A stretch of 64,000 nucleotides of DNA from Pseudochryseolinea flava. GTDB taxonomy: Bacteria > Bacteroidota > Bacteroidia > Cytophagales > Cyclobacteriaceae. Below, in pieces: positions 56,409 to 64,000 of the stretch. Within the stretch, counting starts at the first letter, position 1. Every line of letters starts with the position of its first letter. A program made the translations under genes and the position numbers. The notes beneath the pieces are model-generated. The model saw only the letters and a list, made by a program, of their open reading frames with translations. It did not search any database and was not told the DNA's origin. The stretch covers positions 124,001-188,000 of the forward strand of contig NZ_QMFY01000004.1 in NCBI RefSeq assembly GCF_003286915.1, in the 5' to 3' direction.

Positions 56409-57523
56409 GACGTCTTGTTTACAATTTCCTGATAATAGTTATCATGTTGTTCTGCGATCAAATCAATATCGAATCGCTTTTCGGCTACGGCACGTGCCTT
56501 CTCAGCATAGGCTTTTGACGTCGCATAATTTGACATCATCCATTCAAGTGAATTTCTAATAGCAGTCTCATCTTTAGTCTTGAACAGCCAGCCTGTTGAC
56601 TGATGAACAACTGCTTCTTTATTCATGCTGATATCAGAGGCTAGTAGCGGAATGCCAGAAAGCATCGCCTCTACCAACGTTCCGCTGAACCCTTCGTAAT
56701 GCGAAGGGAACACGAACGCATCATGAGAAGCCATCACCTTGTGAATATCTTTCATATTCCCAGGTAGCGTTACTGATTTCTCAAGTTTGTAATGCGAGAT
56801 TAATTGCGCTAAGCGTTTACGATGAGGACCTTCACCTGCAATGGTTAACTTCACGTCAGGATGGTTAGCCTGAAATCCGTGAAAAGCGGCAATCAATTCC
56901 TCAAAACCTTTGCGATAAAGAAGTCTCCCAACGGCAAGAAATGTAGTTGGCGTGGTATGGGCACGCGGGATGTATTCAAAGATATCTGTACGACGACCAC
57001 GGTAGATGACTGCTACTTTATTTTTAGGCACAAACAACGCTTTGCAGTTGCTATCCTTTATGCTGGTAGAGTTTGACAAAAAACCGACACATAGTTTAGC
57101 AGTAAGCATGTTGAGAACCCAGAAAAATCCGATCTTGATCTTCATCGAAAATGACAACGCTTCCCATTCATACTTCGAATATGTGTCGTTCACAAAAGTT
57201 CCAACGTTTGGAATACGGAGCACGCGACAGGCCAATCTCGAAATCAGTTCGGACCGAAGTAGTGATGCAACAACAAGGTCGGGCCGTTCATCCTTTAGAA
57301 CCTTCTTTAGCGCACTATAGCCTTTGATGAAATTGTATGGACCGTCAATATTTAGTGAGATGACTCGAATCCCGCTTTTTTCAAAATCTTGCTTTAAGAA
57401 ATCATTTTTGTAAATATGGCAGACTACTGGTTCAAACGCCTTCAGCCGCGACGCGATATCTAAAACACTTTTTTCTGCGCCCCCCGTTTGAAGCGAGTCA
57501 ATCACATACATTACTTTCCGCAT
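56405..57523 (-). CDS. Glycosyltransferase family 4
   Basis: 372 residues, GT-B fold. Early QTGGAEKSVLDIA for the acceptor side, AVGRLLYRKGFEELI for nucleotide binding and FVFPSHYEGFSGTLVEAM with the E-x7-E pattern. It overlaps the next GT4 gene by 4 bp (ATGA) and follows the methyltransferase gene by 9 bp. The two adjacent GT4 enzymes probably add successive sugars. Confidence 0.9.
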   Translation of the reverse strand: MRKVMYVIDSLQTGGAEKSVLDIASRLKAFEPVVCHIYKNDFLKQDFEKSGIRVISLNIDGPYNFIKGYSALKKVLKDERPDLVVASLLRSELISRLACRVLRIPNVGTFVNDTYSKYEWEALSFSMKIKIGFFWVLNMLTAKLCVGFLSNSTSIKDSNCKALFVPKNKVAVIYRGRRTDIFEYIPRAHTTPTTFLAVGRLLYRKGFEELIAAFHGFQANHPDVKLTIAGEGPHRKRLAQLISHYKLEKSVTLPGNMKDIHKVMASHDAFVFPSHYEGFSGTLVEAMLSGIPLLASDISMNKEAVVHQSTGWLFKTKDETAIRNSLEWMMSNYATSKAYAEKARAVAEKRFDIDLIAEQHDNYYQEIVNKTS

Positions 57524-57532
57524 GAACTTGGG

Positions 57533-58261
57533 TTATTTTCGAAGATATAAACTCACTCGTCTCCGATCCTTATCAAGACTTGTCTTAGCTTTCACAAAAC
57601 CGCTATCAAGAAGTTCTTTTTCTGACTTCTCAACGTCACCCATCTCATAATGCCATTCCATGATAACGCCTTGTACATTCGCGAGTGAATCTTTATATGT
57701 TGTGATGAAATCAAATTCAGAACCCTCTATATCAACTTTCAAAAAACAAGGTGTTGCTAGAAACGGCACGAGATCGATATAATTTCTCTTCGCAGGAGCT
57801 CCTTGATGAAATCTTTTGTTAATCGAAGAACTCCACGGATTCCGGCTAGTTTCAAAAAAATCGACACTGCCCTCTCGTTTCCCGGCGACACCAAAAAACA
57901 ATTGAGATTCAATGCCGTTAGTCGAAAGATTTGTTTCGAGCACGCCCGCATTAAACGTCGATGGCTCTACACATAACGTTTTCTTAATATCCCATTCCAA
58001 CACACCCGCACTCATTAAATGATGAAAAAGCATGGTGACATATCCTGTAGCCGCACCACAATCAATAAACAAAGATGGTTTAAGGTTAGCCTTGATAATC
58101 TCAGGCATCAAAGACATATACTCTCTGCTCGTAAAGGTAGACCAGAAAAGAGAATGCTGCGCCGTGGTATTGGCAACAACACGCATACCCGAACGAAGTG
58201 CATAAGCTTGCGGAATGCGTAATGAAATCGAGTGTATCAATCGAGCGAATTTGAATCCCAT
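57533..58261 (-). CDS. FkbM-family methyltransferase
   Basis: 242 residues, no signal peptide. The SAM-binding motif I is SLFIDCGAATGYVTM, then the FkbM-type FLKVDIEGSEFDFI and a later VIMEWHYE. Such enzymes O-methylate sugars in many EPS loci. It follows the GT2 gene by one base, within the operon. The sugar target is unknown. Confidence 0.88.
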   Translation of the reverse strand: MGFKFARLIHSISLRIPQAYALRSGMRVVANTTAQHSLFWSTFTSREYMSLMPEIIKANLKPSLFIDCGAATGYVTMLFHHLMSAGVLEWDIKKTLCVEPSTFNAGVLETNLSTNGIESQLFFGVAGKREGSVDFFETSRNPWSSSINKRFHQGAPAKRNYIDLVPFLATPCFLKVDIEGSEFDFITTYKDSLANVQGVIMEWHYEMGDVEKSEKELLDSGFVKAKTSLDKDRRRVSLYLRK

Positions 58262-58262
58262 G

Positions 58263-59162
58263 TTAACGGAGGTTTATTGTTTTGCCCATCTTATTCATGA
58301 CAGCATGCGTAAAAGCCTTGCTGATCATTTTAAAATTCTTTGCGCCGAATGTCATTCCGTGAACAAACCCCGCAATCCCTTTCAAAAATGAACGAACGAA
58401 CAGACTCAACATCGGCAAGTACAACCTGTTCTTTTTAAAGATATAAAACAAGTTGCGCTTACTATAATAATCGCGCGCTAACCTTGGCGCAGAATTCGTA
58501 AGATTAACGACTTTTCTCTTTTTATTAAGATTCCCACTTACCTCTCGATACTTATAAAATAAATCTCCATTCACTAAAATCTCGAAACCCGCCTTCTTTA
58601 CGCGGTAGCAAAAATCGAATTCTTCAAATCCAAAGAACAGTTTTTCATCCGGCACAACGCCTTGGTGAACGACCTTTGCATTGATGATCATACAATCGCC
58701 ACCGGCTACGGTATCAACCGACAGTAGTCCCTTCAGTTGATTCGTGGGCAATCGTTTGATCACACCTCGTCGCGTATCAAATAAATGCCCAACAGCTCCA
58801 ATTATACCTGGCTGATGCTGTTCCGCCAAGGGAAGTAAAGTCTTGAAATCGTCAATCAGTTTAGGCGGGTCATTATCATCTCCCCAGAAGATCCAGCGAT
58901 AACCATCGCTTGCCAAAATTTTCAACGCCACTGCCGCGGCACCCGCTGGCCCTGCATTGTAACCAACTCTGTGGTAAGCAACACGAGGATCTCCGAGCTT
59001 CGCGACGACTTCTTCCGTGAGATGGGTTGCACTATTATCAACAACCAGGATTTTTTCTGGTGGTAATGTTTGGGCAAAAAGTTTTTGAACCATGATGAGA
59101 ACTTCCTGCGGACGCTCATAGGTCATGATAAATGCAGCAAAGTTTTTATCCATCACTTTCAA
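58263..59162 (-). CDS. Glycosyltransferase family 2
   Basis: 299 residues, GT-A fold. Early IMTYERPQEVL, then the nucleotide-sugar site with VVDNSA and the metal motif WGDDNDP. A basic segment before the last ~50 residues suggests membrane association. Rhamnosyl- or galactofuranosyl-type transferases look similar. It overlaps the next GT2 gene upstream by ATGA. Confidence 0.9.
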   Translation of the reverse strand: MKVMDKNFAAFIMTYERPQEVLIMVQKLFAQTLPPEKILVVDNSATHLTEEVVAKLGDPRVAYHRVGYNAGPAGAAAVALKILASDGYRWIFWGDDNDPPKLIDDFKTLLPLAEQHQPGIIGAVGHLFDTRRGVIKRLPTNQLKGLLSVDTVAGGDCMIINAKVVHQGVVPDEKLFFGFEEFDFCYRVKKAGFEILVNGDLFYKYREVSGNLNKKRKVVNLTNSAPRLARDYYSKRNLFYIFKKNRLYLPMLSLFVRSFLKGIAGFVHGMTFGAKNFKMISKAFTHAVMNKMGKTINLR

Positions 59163-60019
59163 AAAATAAGTTTTGATATTTTTCGGCGGTCTTCATTGAA
59201 CAACGCCACCCATTGGGAAAAGGCTGATTTCTTGTAATGACTAGCGCGCGTCTTGCAATATTTCCAAACAATCAAAAAGTAGTCGCGCTTTCGAATGGGT
59301 TGTGACACGAAATAATCGATTACGACTTGCCAAAATTCAAGTCGCGATGTTAGGTTAGCATGAATGATACGATTGTCTTGATGGCGTCGAACATACGTAA
59401 CGGGTTTATCAAGTATACCGCCGTACAAGTTACCATGAAACGCCATGCGTAACCACAGTTCCGAATCTTGATGCAAGCGAAGCCCCGACACAAACATCCC
59501 TGAACGCGACAGCAACGACTTTCGGAAGGTTAGTGCATTCGTACTAAAATGACCGTAAGTTCCACGAAGCAAATAGTGAAAAAGTTGACGCGGTGGAATA
59601 TGCCGATTAATCGTATACAGTTTATATCCATCAATACCGTCACCGAAAATTCCAACGGCTTCATACACGCCATCAGCATCTGGAAATTGAGCAAAAATCT
59701 CTGCCGTTCTTGTGAATCGGTTCTCAAGGAAATAATCGTCAGCATCAAGAAACGCAATATACTCGCAACGGGCAGATTGCATGCCCAAATTACGGGTAGG
59801 CCCCGCGCCCTTGTTAACACCTCCAGGATGCCGAAATAATTTCACGCGGGAATACTCTTTGACAAGCGCCTCACATACAGCTAAACTGCCGTCAGGCGAT
59901 TTATCTTCCACCAACACAACCTCAGAAACCTCTGGCTGTCGAAGGCAAGACTCAACAGCATTTCGCAGAAACTTTTCTGCATTGTACACTGGAATTACAA
60001 CGGAGATCTCGATACTCAT
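59159..60019 (-). CDS. Glycosyltransferase family 2
   Basis: 286 residues, GT-A fold. Typical opening SVVIPVYNAEKFLRNAVES, nucleotide part VEDKSPDGS and metal-binding FLDADDYF. The C-terminal part has no membrane helix. It lies 9 bp after the gene at 60029-61486 and overlaps the second GT2 gene by 4 bp. Confidence 0.92.
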   Translation of the reverse strand: MSIEISVVIPVYNAEKFLRNAVESCLRQPEVSEVVLVEDKSPDGSLAVCEALVKEYSRVKLFRHPGGVNKGAGPTRNLGMQSARCEYIAFLDADDYFLENRFTRTAEIFAQFPDADGVYEAVGIFGDGIDGYKLYTINRHIPPRQLFHYLLRGTYGHFSTNALTFRKSLLSRSGMFVSGLRLHQDSELWLRMAFHGNLYGGILDKPVTYVRRHQDNRIIHANLTSRLEFWQVVIDYFVSQPIRKRDYFLIVWKYCKTRASHYKKSAFSQWVALFNEDRRKISKLIF

Positions 60020-60028
60020 GACTATTTT

Positions 60029-61486
60029 TTACGCAATGAAATTTGCGCGCAAGATGTCCGCAAATTTAATATTTTCCATTCCTCTTCCTTTCATGTTGGC
60101 GAGCTTTGTTATCAATGCTATCAATCCATCAGCATCTTTTTCCAAGTAGGCCACCGCTGATCCGTTTGAGAGCTCATGCTTAAAAGCCGCCACACCGATT
60201 TCATCGATTACGATGTTATTCACACCGAGTAACCCCGCCTCTATGATTGAACCAGAAAATTTCGATAAATGCACTGCCGAATGCTGCAAAATAGTTGGCA
60301 AAGGGAGCTGGCACGCATCGTCTATATTAACAGCCCGTTCTATACCTGACTTCTTTAGGATCCCTATCAACCTATCTTTTTCTTTCAACTGGCGGGGGTG
60401 TAACCTAATCCACCATTCATATGAAGACACCGTCTTTTTGATCGCCTCCAAAATGTAATCATCGAGCATGGGCTCCACCGGTTGTAACGTATACAATATG
60501 ATTTTTTTTGATGTGCGAATAATCGGAACCTCATGTTGGTCCGCAAGGAAGTTAATCCACGGATTACCACCTACGATGACGTTGTGGTTTAACTGTTTAC
60601 TTGTCCATGATTGAATAACGTTTGCCGAAGGTTGGTCCCAGCACCAAAAGACTTTCGGCAATATACTAAAACCATGCGTAGGCATTTTTGTGAAATGCGC
60701 ATACGCCACATGAAGATCGCCCTGCGTACCATGCTGCATGTCGATACTGACGACTTCGTTTCGTCGGGCACTTAGATTCATGCCTAGCATTTGTAAAGTG
60801 TAATAGCAAAGACCAAACGCGTAATCAGGCTTTGTTCGTTTAAAGATCCTATCAAATACAAATGCCCACACGAGTATTGTTTGCGTCATGTAAACGACCT
60901 GTTTCTTAACAAATTGTCTTGACAAGGTGGGTAGCTCATGTTCTATTTCGATAAGGCAGTCATTAAATCGATTCAAACTAGAAAATTGTTTACTCACAGC
61001 CCCCCTCGTAGTTGCCTTTACCCAGGCGTTTGCCAATGGAAATAACTTGCGCAGGGGCACAATTCGATCTCGCTTATAATAGTTAAGATCCCGAAGACTA
61101 TCTTGCTCGAATTGAAGACAGCTAGCGTCGTATTCGCTCTCCAGATAATCCATCATGGGATCGAAATACCTATTCATGGACATATCCGAAAAATTAACGC
61201 GATATGAATGCGCGCCTGAAAAAACATACTTCGTTCGCTTTGCTTGAACAAAAAGGAATGTTATCCAAGCCAAAAATGACGACACCAATGCGCGAATGGA
61301 AGATGTCTTTATTTGTTTTTCCTTCTTTGGTGAATTCCTTTTCTCTTGTTCATTCCGTTCAAACCAAAAAAAGAAAGTTTGAATTTTAAGAATAGGCCAT
61401 ACATCAACGTCAGCAACTCGCCATGTGTCGACTGGATACTTTTGCTCAAGGTTATGAATAAAATCAACGATTTCTTTTCGACTCAT
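60029..61486 (-). CDS. Probable surface-carbohydrate transferase (capsule-synthesis GT-B-like), function unproven
   Basis: 485 residues, mostly soluble with a hydrophobic stretch near 65-85. Segments SIDMQHGTQGD, VIVGGNPW and the later WIRLHPRQ resemble proteins of capsule and surface-carbohydrate assembly related to CDP-glycerol/Kdo-type GT-B transferases. I cannot name its family with confidence. Its start lies 23 bp inside the end of the flippase gene. Confidence 0.6.
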   Translation of the reverse strand: MSRKEIVDFIHNLEQKYPVDTWRVADVDVWPILKIQTFFFWFERNEQEKRNSPKKEKQIKTSSIRALVSSFLAWITFLFVQAKRTKYVFSGAHSYRVNFSDMSMNRYFDPMMDYLESEYDASCLQFEQDSLRDLNYYKRDRIVPLRKLFPLANAWVKATTRGAVSKQFSSLNRFNDCLIEIEHELPTLSRQFVKKQVVYMTQTILVWAFVFDRIFKRTKPDYAFGLCYYTLQMLGMNLSARRNEVVSIDMQHGTQGDLHVAYAHFTKMPTHGFSILPKVFWCWDQPSANVIQSWTSKQLNHNVIVGGNPWINFLADQHEVPIIRTSKKIILYTLQPVEPMLDDYILEAIKKTVSSYEWWIRLHPRQLKEKDRLIGILKKSGIERAVNIDDACQLPLPTILQHSAVHLSKFSGSIIEAGLLGVNNIVIDEIGVAAFKHELSNGSAVAYLEKDADGLIALITKLANMKGRGMENIKFADILRANFIA

Positions 61487-62885
61487 GTAGCATCTTTCTG
61501 ATTCTTAACAATAGATATCCAAATATAGGCGATACAATCGCTGTGATGATGACCTTGTTCCACACTGATGTATAGACGATGACATAAGCAATCGCCGTGA
61601 GGATAACCGTGGCAGCCAACCATAGCATTGGATAATAGTTTACACGGTTGTCGGACCTGAAATCATTCAGAAAGAATCCTGCATATCCCATATACATTAA
61701 CGAAGCAAAAGTTGTAAACGCAGCGGCTTCGTAACCAATCCACGACACAAAAATTATGTTTAGCAATACATTGGTAGCTCCCGCAATAAAACTCACTCGC
61801 CATAATACTTTCGTTTTTTCCGTATACAATAGCTTTGCATTACTTCCGAAATACATCGGCCTATAATTATAGCCCATAACAATGATCACCGACAAATTAT
61901 AAACCTGGTTTAAGGCATCATTTTGAATGAAGAAAGATAGTAGTTCACGCATCCAAATCGAAATCAGGAATGTCATTGCAAAGAAAACTACCTGTAAAAT
62001 AAAAATGAGATTACGCGCCTTAAGCTCCTCTCCCCTCTTATAACATTCATTTAATATTGGTCCCACAGCAAATCCTGCTGCCACGCCTAAGTTGTTAAAG
62101 TAGTTTCCAAACGTATATGCAACATTATACTTCCCAATGTTTTCAGTAGGCACTTTCAAAAATTCCATTACCATTTTATCTGATGCATTCAGCAAGTAAG
62201 TTGAATAATAATGTGGAACTGTTGGCAATGATATTCGAAGACTATTTTTCATCAGCCGCCATTTAAATTTAAAGATTGGCCTAATGCCAAGACTGTAGTT
62301 TAGCGGAATCCAATAACTAATATTGTTCAACGCATTGACAATAAACGTAGACCAAAACCAACCCATATATCCCATCTTCAAAACAGCGATCATATAAAGA
62401 TTCAACAACACTGTAAGCGTGCCGAAGAGCGCTGTTCGAATAGCAATTGGAAAAGGTTTTTTATTGATTTGATAGTAGGTAGTTGCCAGTGTGCTTGTCT
62501 GTCCAAAAAAAACAAGAGGAAGAACATTGATCGCAATAATCTCCCATACGTGATGCTTTGCTTCTTCAGGAATTATAAAATAGACCAGCGTACCAGAGAG
62601 GACCGCATAAGGGATGACCCAGATGCTTAGAAAACCGTAGATCTGCCGCCATACCCATTTGTAACGATGAGGAGATTTATAAAAGCTATTGACGAGAACA
62701 ACTCTTAATCCAAGGCTAGACAAAACCGAGATTGAACCGACTGTGGCTGTAATAACACCATAGACGCCATAGTCGACTGGAGTTAGAAACTGTGTTACAA
62801 TTGGCAGAACAAAAATACTTGCAATCTTCGAAATATGAGGAGCTAATCCATAGATGGCGGTATGTGTTGCTAATTTCCTTAGCAT
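61464..62885 (-). CDS. Wzx-type oligosaccharide flippase
   Basis: 473 residues with 12-14 membrane helices spread evenly, the MOP/polysaccharide-exporter layout. The opening IFVLPIVTQFLTPVDYGVYG is the usual first-helix signature of the family. It would move the undecaprenyl-linked repeat unit across the inner membrane. It overlaps the SGNH hydrolase gene by 7 bp and the gene at 60029-61486 by 23 bp. Confidence 0.92.
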   Translation of the reverse strand: MLRKLATHTAIYGLAPHISKIASIFVLPIVTQFLTPVDYGVYGVITATVGSISVLSSLGLRVVLVNSFYKSPHRYKWVWRQIYGFLSIWVIPYAVLSGTLVYFIIPEEAKHHVWEIIAINVLPLVFFGQTSTLATTYYQINKKPFPIAIRTALFGTLTVLLNLYMIAVLKMGYMGWFWSTFIVNALNNISYWIPLNYSLGIRPIFKFKWRLMKNSLRISLPTVPHYYSTYLLNASDKMVMEFLKVPTENIGKYNVAYTFGNYFNNLGVAAGFAVGPILNECYKRGEELKARNLIFILQVVFFAMTFLISIWMRELLSFFIQNDALNQVYNLSVIIVMGYNYRPMYFGSNAKLLYTEKTKVLWRVSFIAGATNVLLNIIFVSWIGYEAAAFTTFASLMYMGYAGFFLNDFRSDNRVNYYPMLWLAATVILTAIAYVIVYTSVWNKVIITAIVSPIFGYLLLRIRKMLHESKRNR

Positions 62886-63526
62886 GCCTTATTTCCTAAA
62901 AATGAGCGTACGCTGTTAAAAATAAATTGATGCCCGTCTTTATTTAAGTGAATATGGTCACTCATTATCCCGGCTCTGTCAATGGTATCAGTGGGAATAA
63001 AATTCTCTTGGAAAAGATTTTTAAGGATTTCGTTAAACTGCTTTACACGCTTTGTTACGCCTGGTACAATAATTTCATATTCGGGACAAGAGGGTAAAAT
63101 GCCGATCGAGAACATCTCTACAGCGCCCAGTTGCATCCTAATTTTTTGAAGATATGACGCAAAGTCGCGCGGCGTGGTGTAGGTCTTATTTCTGAAACCA
63201 CGGAGGTATTTACTCTGTTTTCTTACAATGGGCAATACGAGCCTTTTGGTAACCCAAAATTGTTGCATCACTTCTAATTCCAATAACCCTAACGCTCGCG
63301 GAGCACAATCAACAATGCCGCTTTGAATAATAACATAGTCAGGTTTGTATGCAATATGGTATTCGAGTTGCCGATGCAAATCCTTTATTGTTCCGCCACC
63401 AATTGAAATCGCGTGTACGTCGAAATAATCTTGCAACAAGACCGGCCAAGTGTCTTCATGCTTACACGATTCCGGTTTAAATCGTGGCAACGTTAGCGAG
63501 TCACCCAAAATCAACACTTTCTTCAT
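62879..63526 (-). CDS. SGNH/GDSL hydrolase-like protein
   Basis: 215 residues, no signal peptide. Block I VLILGDSLTL has the nucleophile Ser10; block V has Asp190 and His193 in SDHIHLNKDG. The usual GxND of block III appears as SGIVD, a departure from consensus. A role in removing or moving acyl groups on the glycan precursor is likely but unproven. Its ATG overlaps the nucleotidyltransferase stop by one base (TGATG). Confidence 0.8.
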   Translation of the reverse strand: MKKVLILGDSLTLPRFKPESCKHEDTWPVLLQDYFDVHAISIGGGTIKDLHRQLEYHIAYKPDYVIIQSGIVDCAPRALGLLELEVMQQFWVTKRLVLPIVRKQSKYLRGFRNKTYTTPRDFASYLQKIRMQLGAVEMFSIGILPSCPEYEIIVPGVTKRVKQFNEILKNLFQENFIPTDTIDRAGIMSDHIHLNKDGHQFIFNSVRSFLGNKAC

Positions 63527-64000
63527 CAGCTAACCTCGGTATTGGCTTTGTTATAATCTACTGGCCTTCCGATATCAATCCAATAATCATCAAATTTGAA
63601 CACCTTCGTCGTGCGCCTTCTTTTCAAAATCTCTAAGAACAACGACGGCATATCATAAAATTCATTTGACGGGACAAAATCAATGGCTTCCGGATCCAAC
63701 ACGTATATGCCTGCATTAATGTAATTGTTCACATTTGGTTTCTCCACCAGAGACAATAAGTCCATCTGCTCACCAAACTCAACACACGCAAAAGGTATCT
63801 CATACGATTGTTGTTTTACACACATCGTAGCAATAGACGAACTTGTTTGATGAAACTTAAGCACTTCGTCTAGATCAATATTGGTGATAACGTCGGCGTT
63901 CAAAACCAAAAATGGTTCCGTTAATAAATGTCGATCAATAAGACTCAGCGCACCCGCTGTTCCCATACGTTTTTCTTCAATTGTATAATGTATGTTCACG
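63526..64000 (-). CDS. Nucleotidyltransferase (sugar-1-phosphate type), C-terminal part
   Basis: The last ~158 residues of a nucleotidyltransferase whose N-terminus lies beyond the right edge. The segment GTAGALSLI, the metal-binding NADVITNIDL, VEKPNVNNYINAGIYVL and the closing YWIDIGRPVDYNKAN are typical of the NTP_transferase family that makes NDP-sugars, including the PtmE-like branch. The sugar is unknown. It is the first visible gene of the leftward glycan operon. Confidence 0.88.
   Translation of the reverse strand, partial: VNIHYTIEEKRMGTAGALSLIDRHLLTEPFLVLNADVITNIDLDEVLKFHQTSSSIATMCVKQQSYEIPFACVEFGEQMDLLSLVEKPNVNNYINAGIYVLDPEAIDFVPSNEFYDMPSLFLEILKRRRTTKVFKFDDYWIDIGRPVDYNKANTEVS

Noticed and set aside
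1-64000. CRISPR arrays, insertion sequences, prophage or integrase genes
   Set aside because: No regular short repeats with spacers and no transposase, integrase or phage structural protein was found in either strand.

Overview
The window looks like chromosome from a member of the Bacteroidota, most likely a free-living Cytophagales-type bacterium. Pointers are two giant secreted proteins with C-terminal type IX secretion (T9SS) sorting domains, PorT-like and DUF6089-like outer-membrane barrels, a lipoprotein with an acidic CKDDD start, LytTR regulation and several promoters with the Bacteroidota -7 box TAnnTTTG. No rRNA, tRNA, CRISPR array, transposase or phage gene was seen. Species-level placement is not possible from sequence reading alone.

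Left part (1-37,000), housekeeping and cell envelope: a partial lipoprotein; a 2484-residue S8 protease with a T9SS tail; a small lipoprotein; an OPT and a POT peptide importer in tandem; PEP carboxykinase; an M15 peptidase with a GH1 glycosidase; a broken triple beta-barrel gene; a LytS/LytTR-type two-component pair and a membrane acyltransferase-like protein; a DlgD-like dehydrogenase; an OmpA protein; an alpha/beta hydrolase; topoisomerase IV (parE-parC); a phosphohexomutase; a DinB-like protein; MtaB; LolD; SucC; and a DUF6089-like barrel.

Right part (37,227-64,000), one long surface-glycan locus read almost entirely leftward. It contains a nucleotidyltransferase, a Wzx flippase, a Wzy-like membrane protein, several GT2 and GT4 glycosyltransferases, an FkbM methyltransferase, a polysaccharide deacetylase, a GNAT protein and an oppositely oriented MBOAT/SGNH O-acetylation pair. 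Its left end carries close matches to the bacillosamine pathway (PglC, PglD, PglE, PglF). Set among them are a Bacteroidota exosortase with intact Cys-Arg-His residues, its partner membrane protein, a 1267-residue T9SS-exported protein and a 69-residue protein that is essentially a signal peptide joined to an exosortase-type sorting tail. The last two overlap by TAATG and are probably translationally coupled.

Reading of the locus: UDP-di-N-acetylbacillosamine (or a close relative) is made by the PglF/E/D-like enzymes, loaded on undecaprenyl phosphate by PglC, extended by the glycosyltransferases, flipped and polymerised. The exosortase may process or attach the tiny sorting-tail protein, perhaps linked to that glycan. 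The last step is inference. The combination of exosortase, mini-substrate, T9SS giant and diNAcBac enzymes is the most interesting content of the window.
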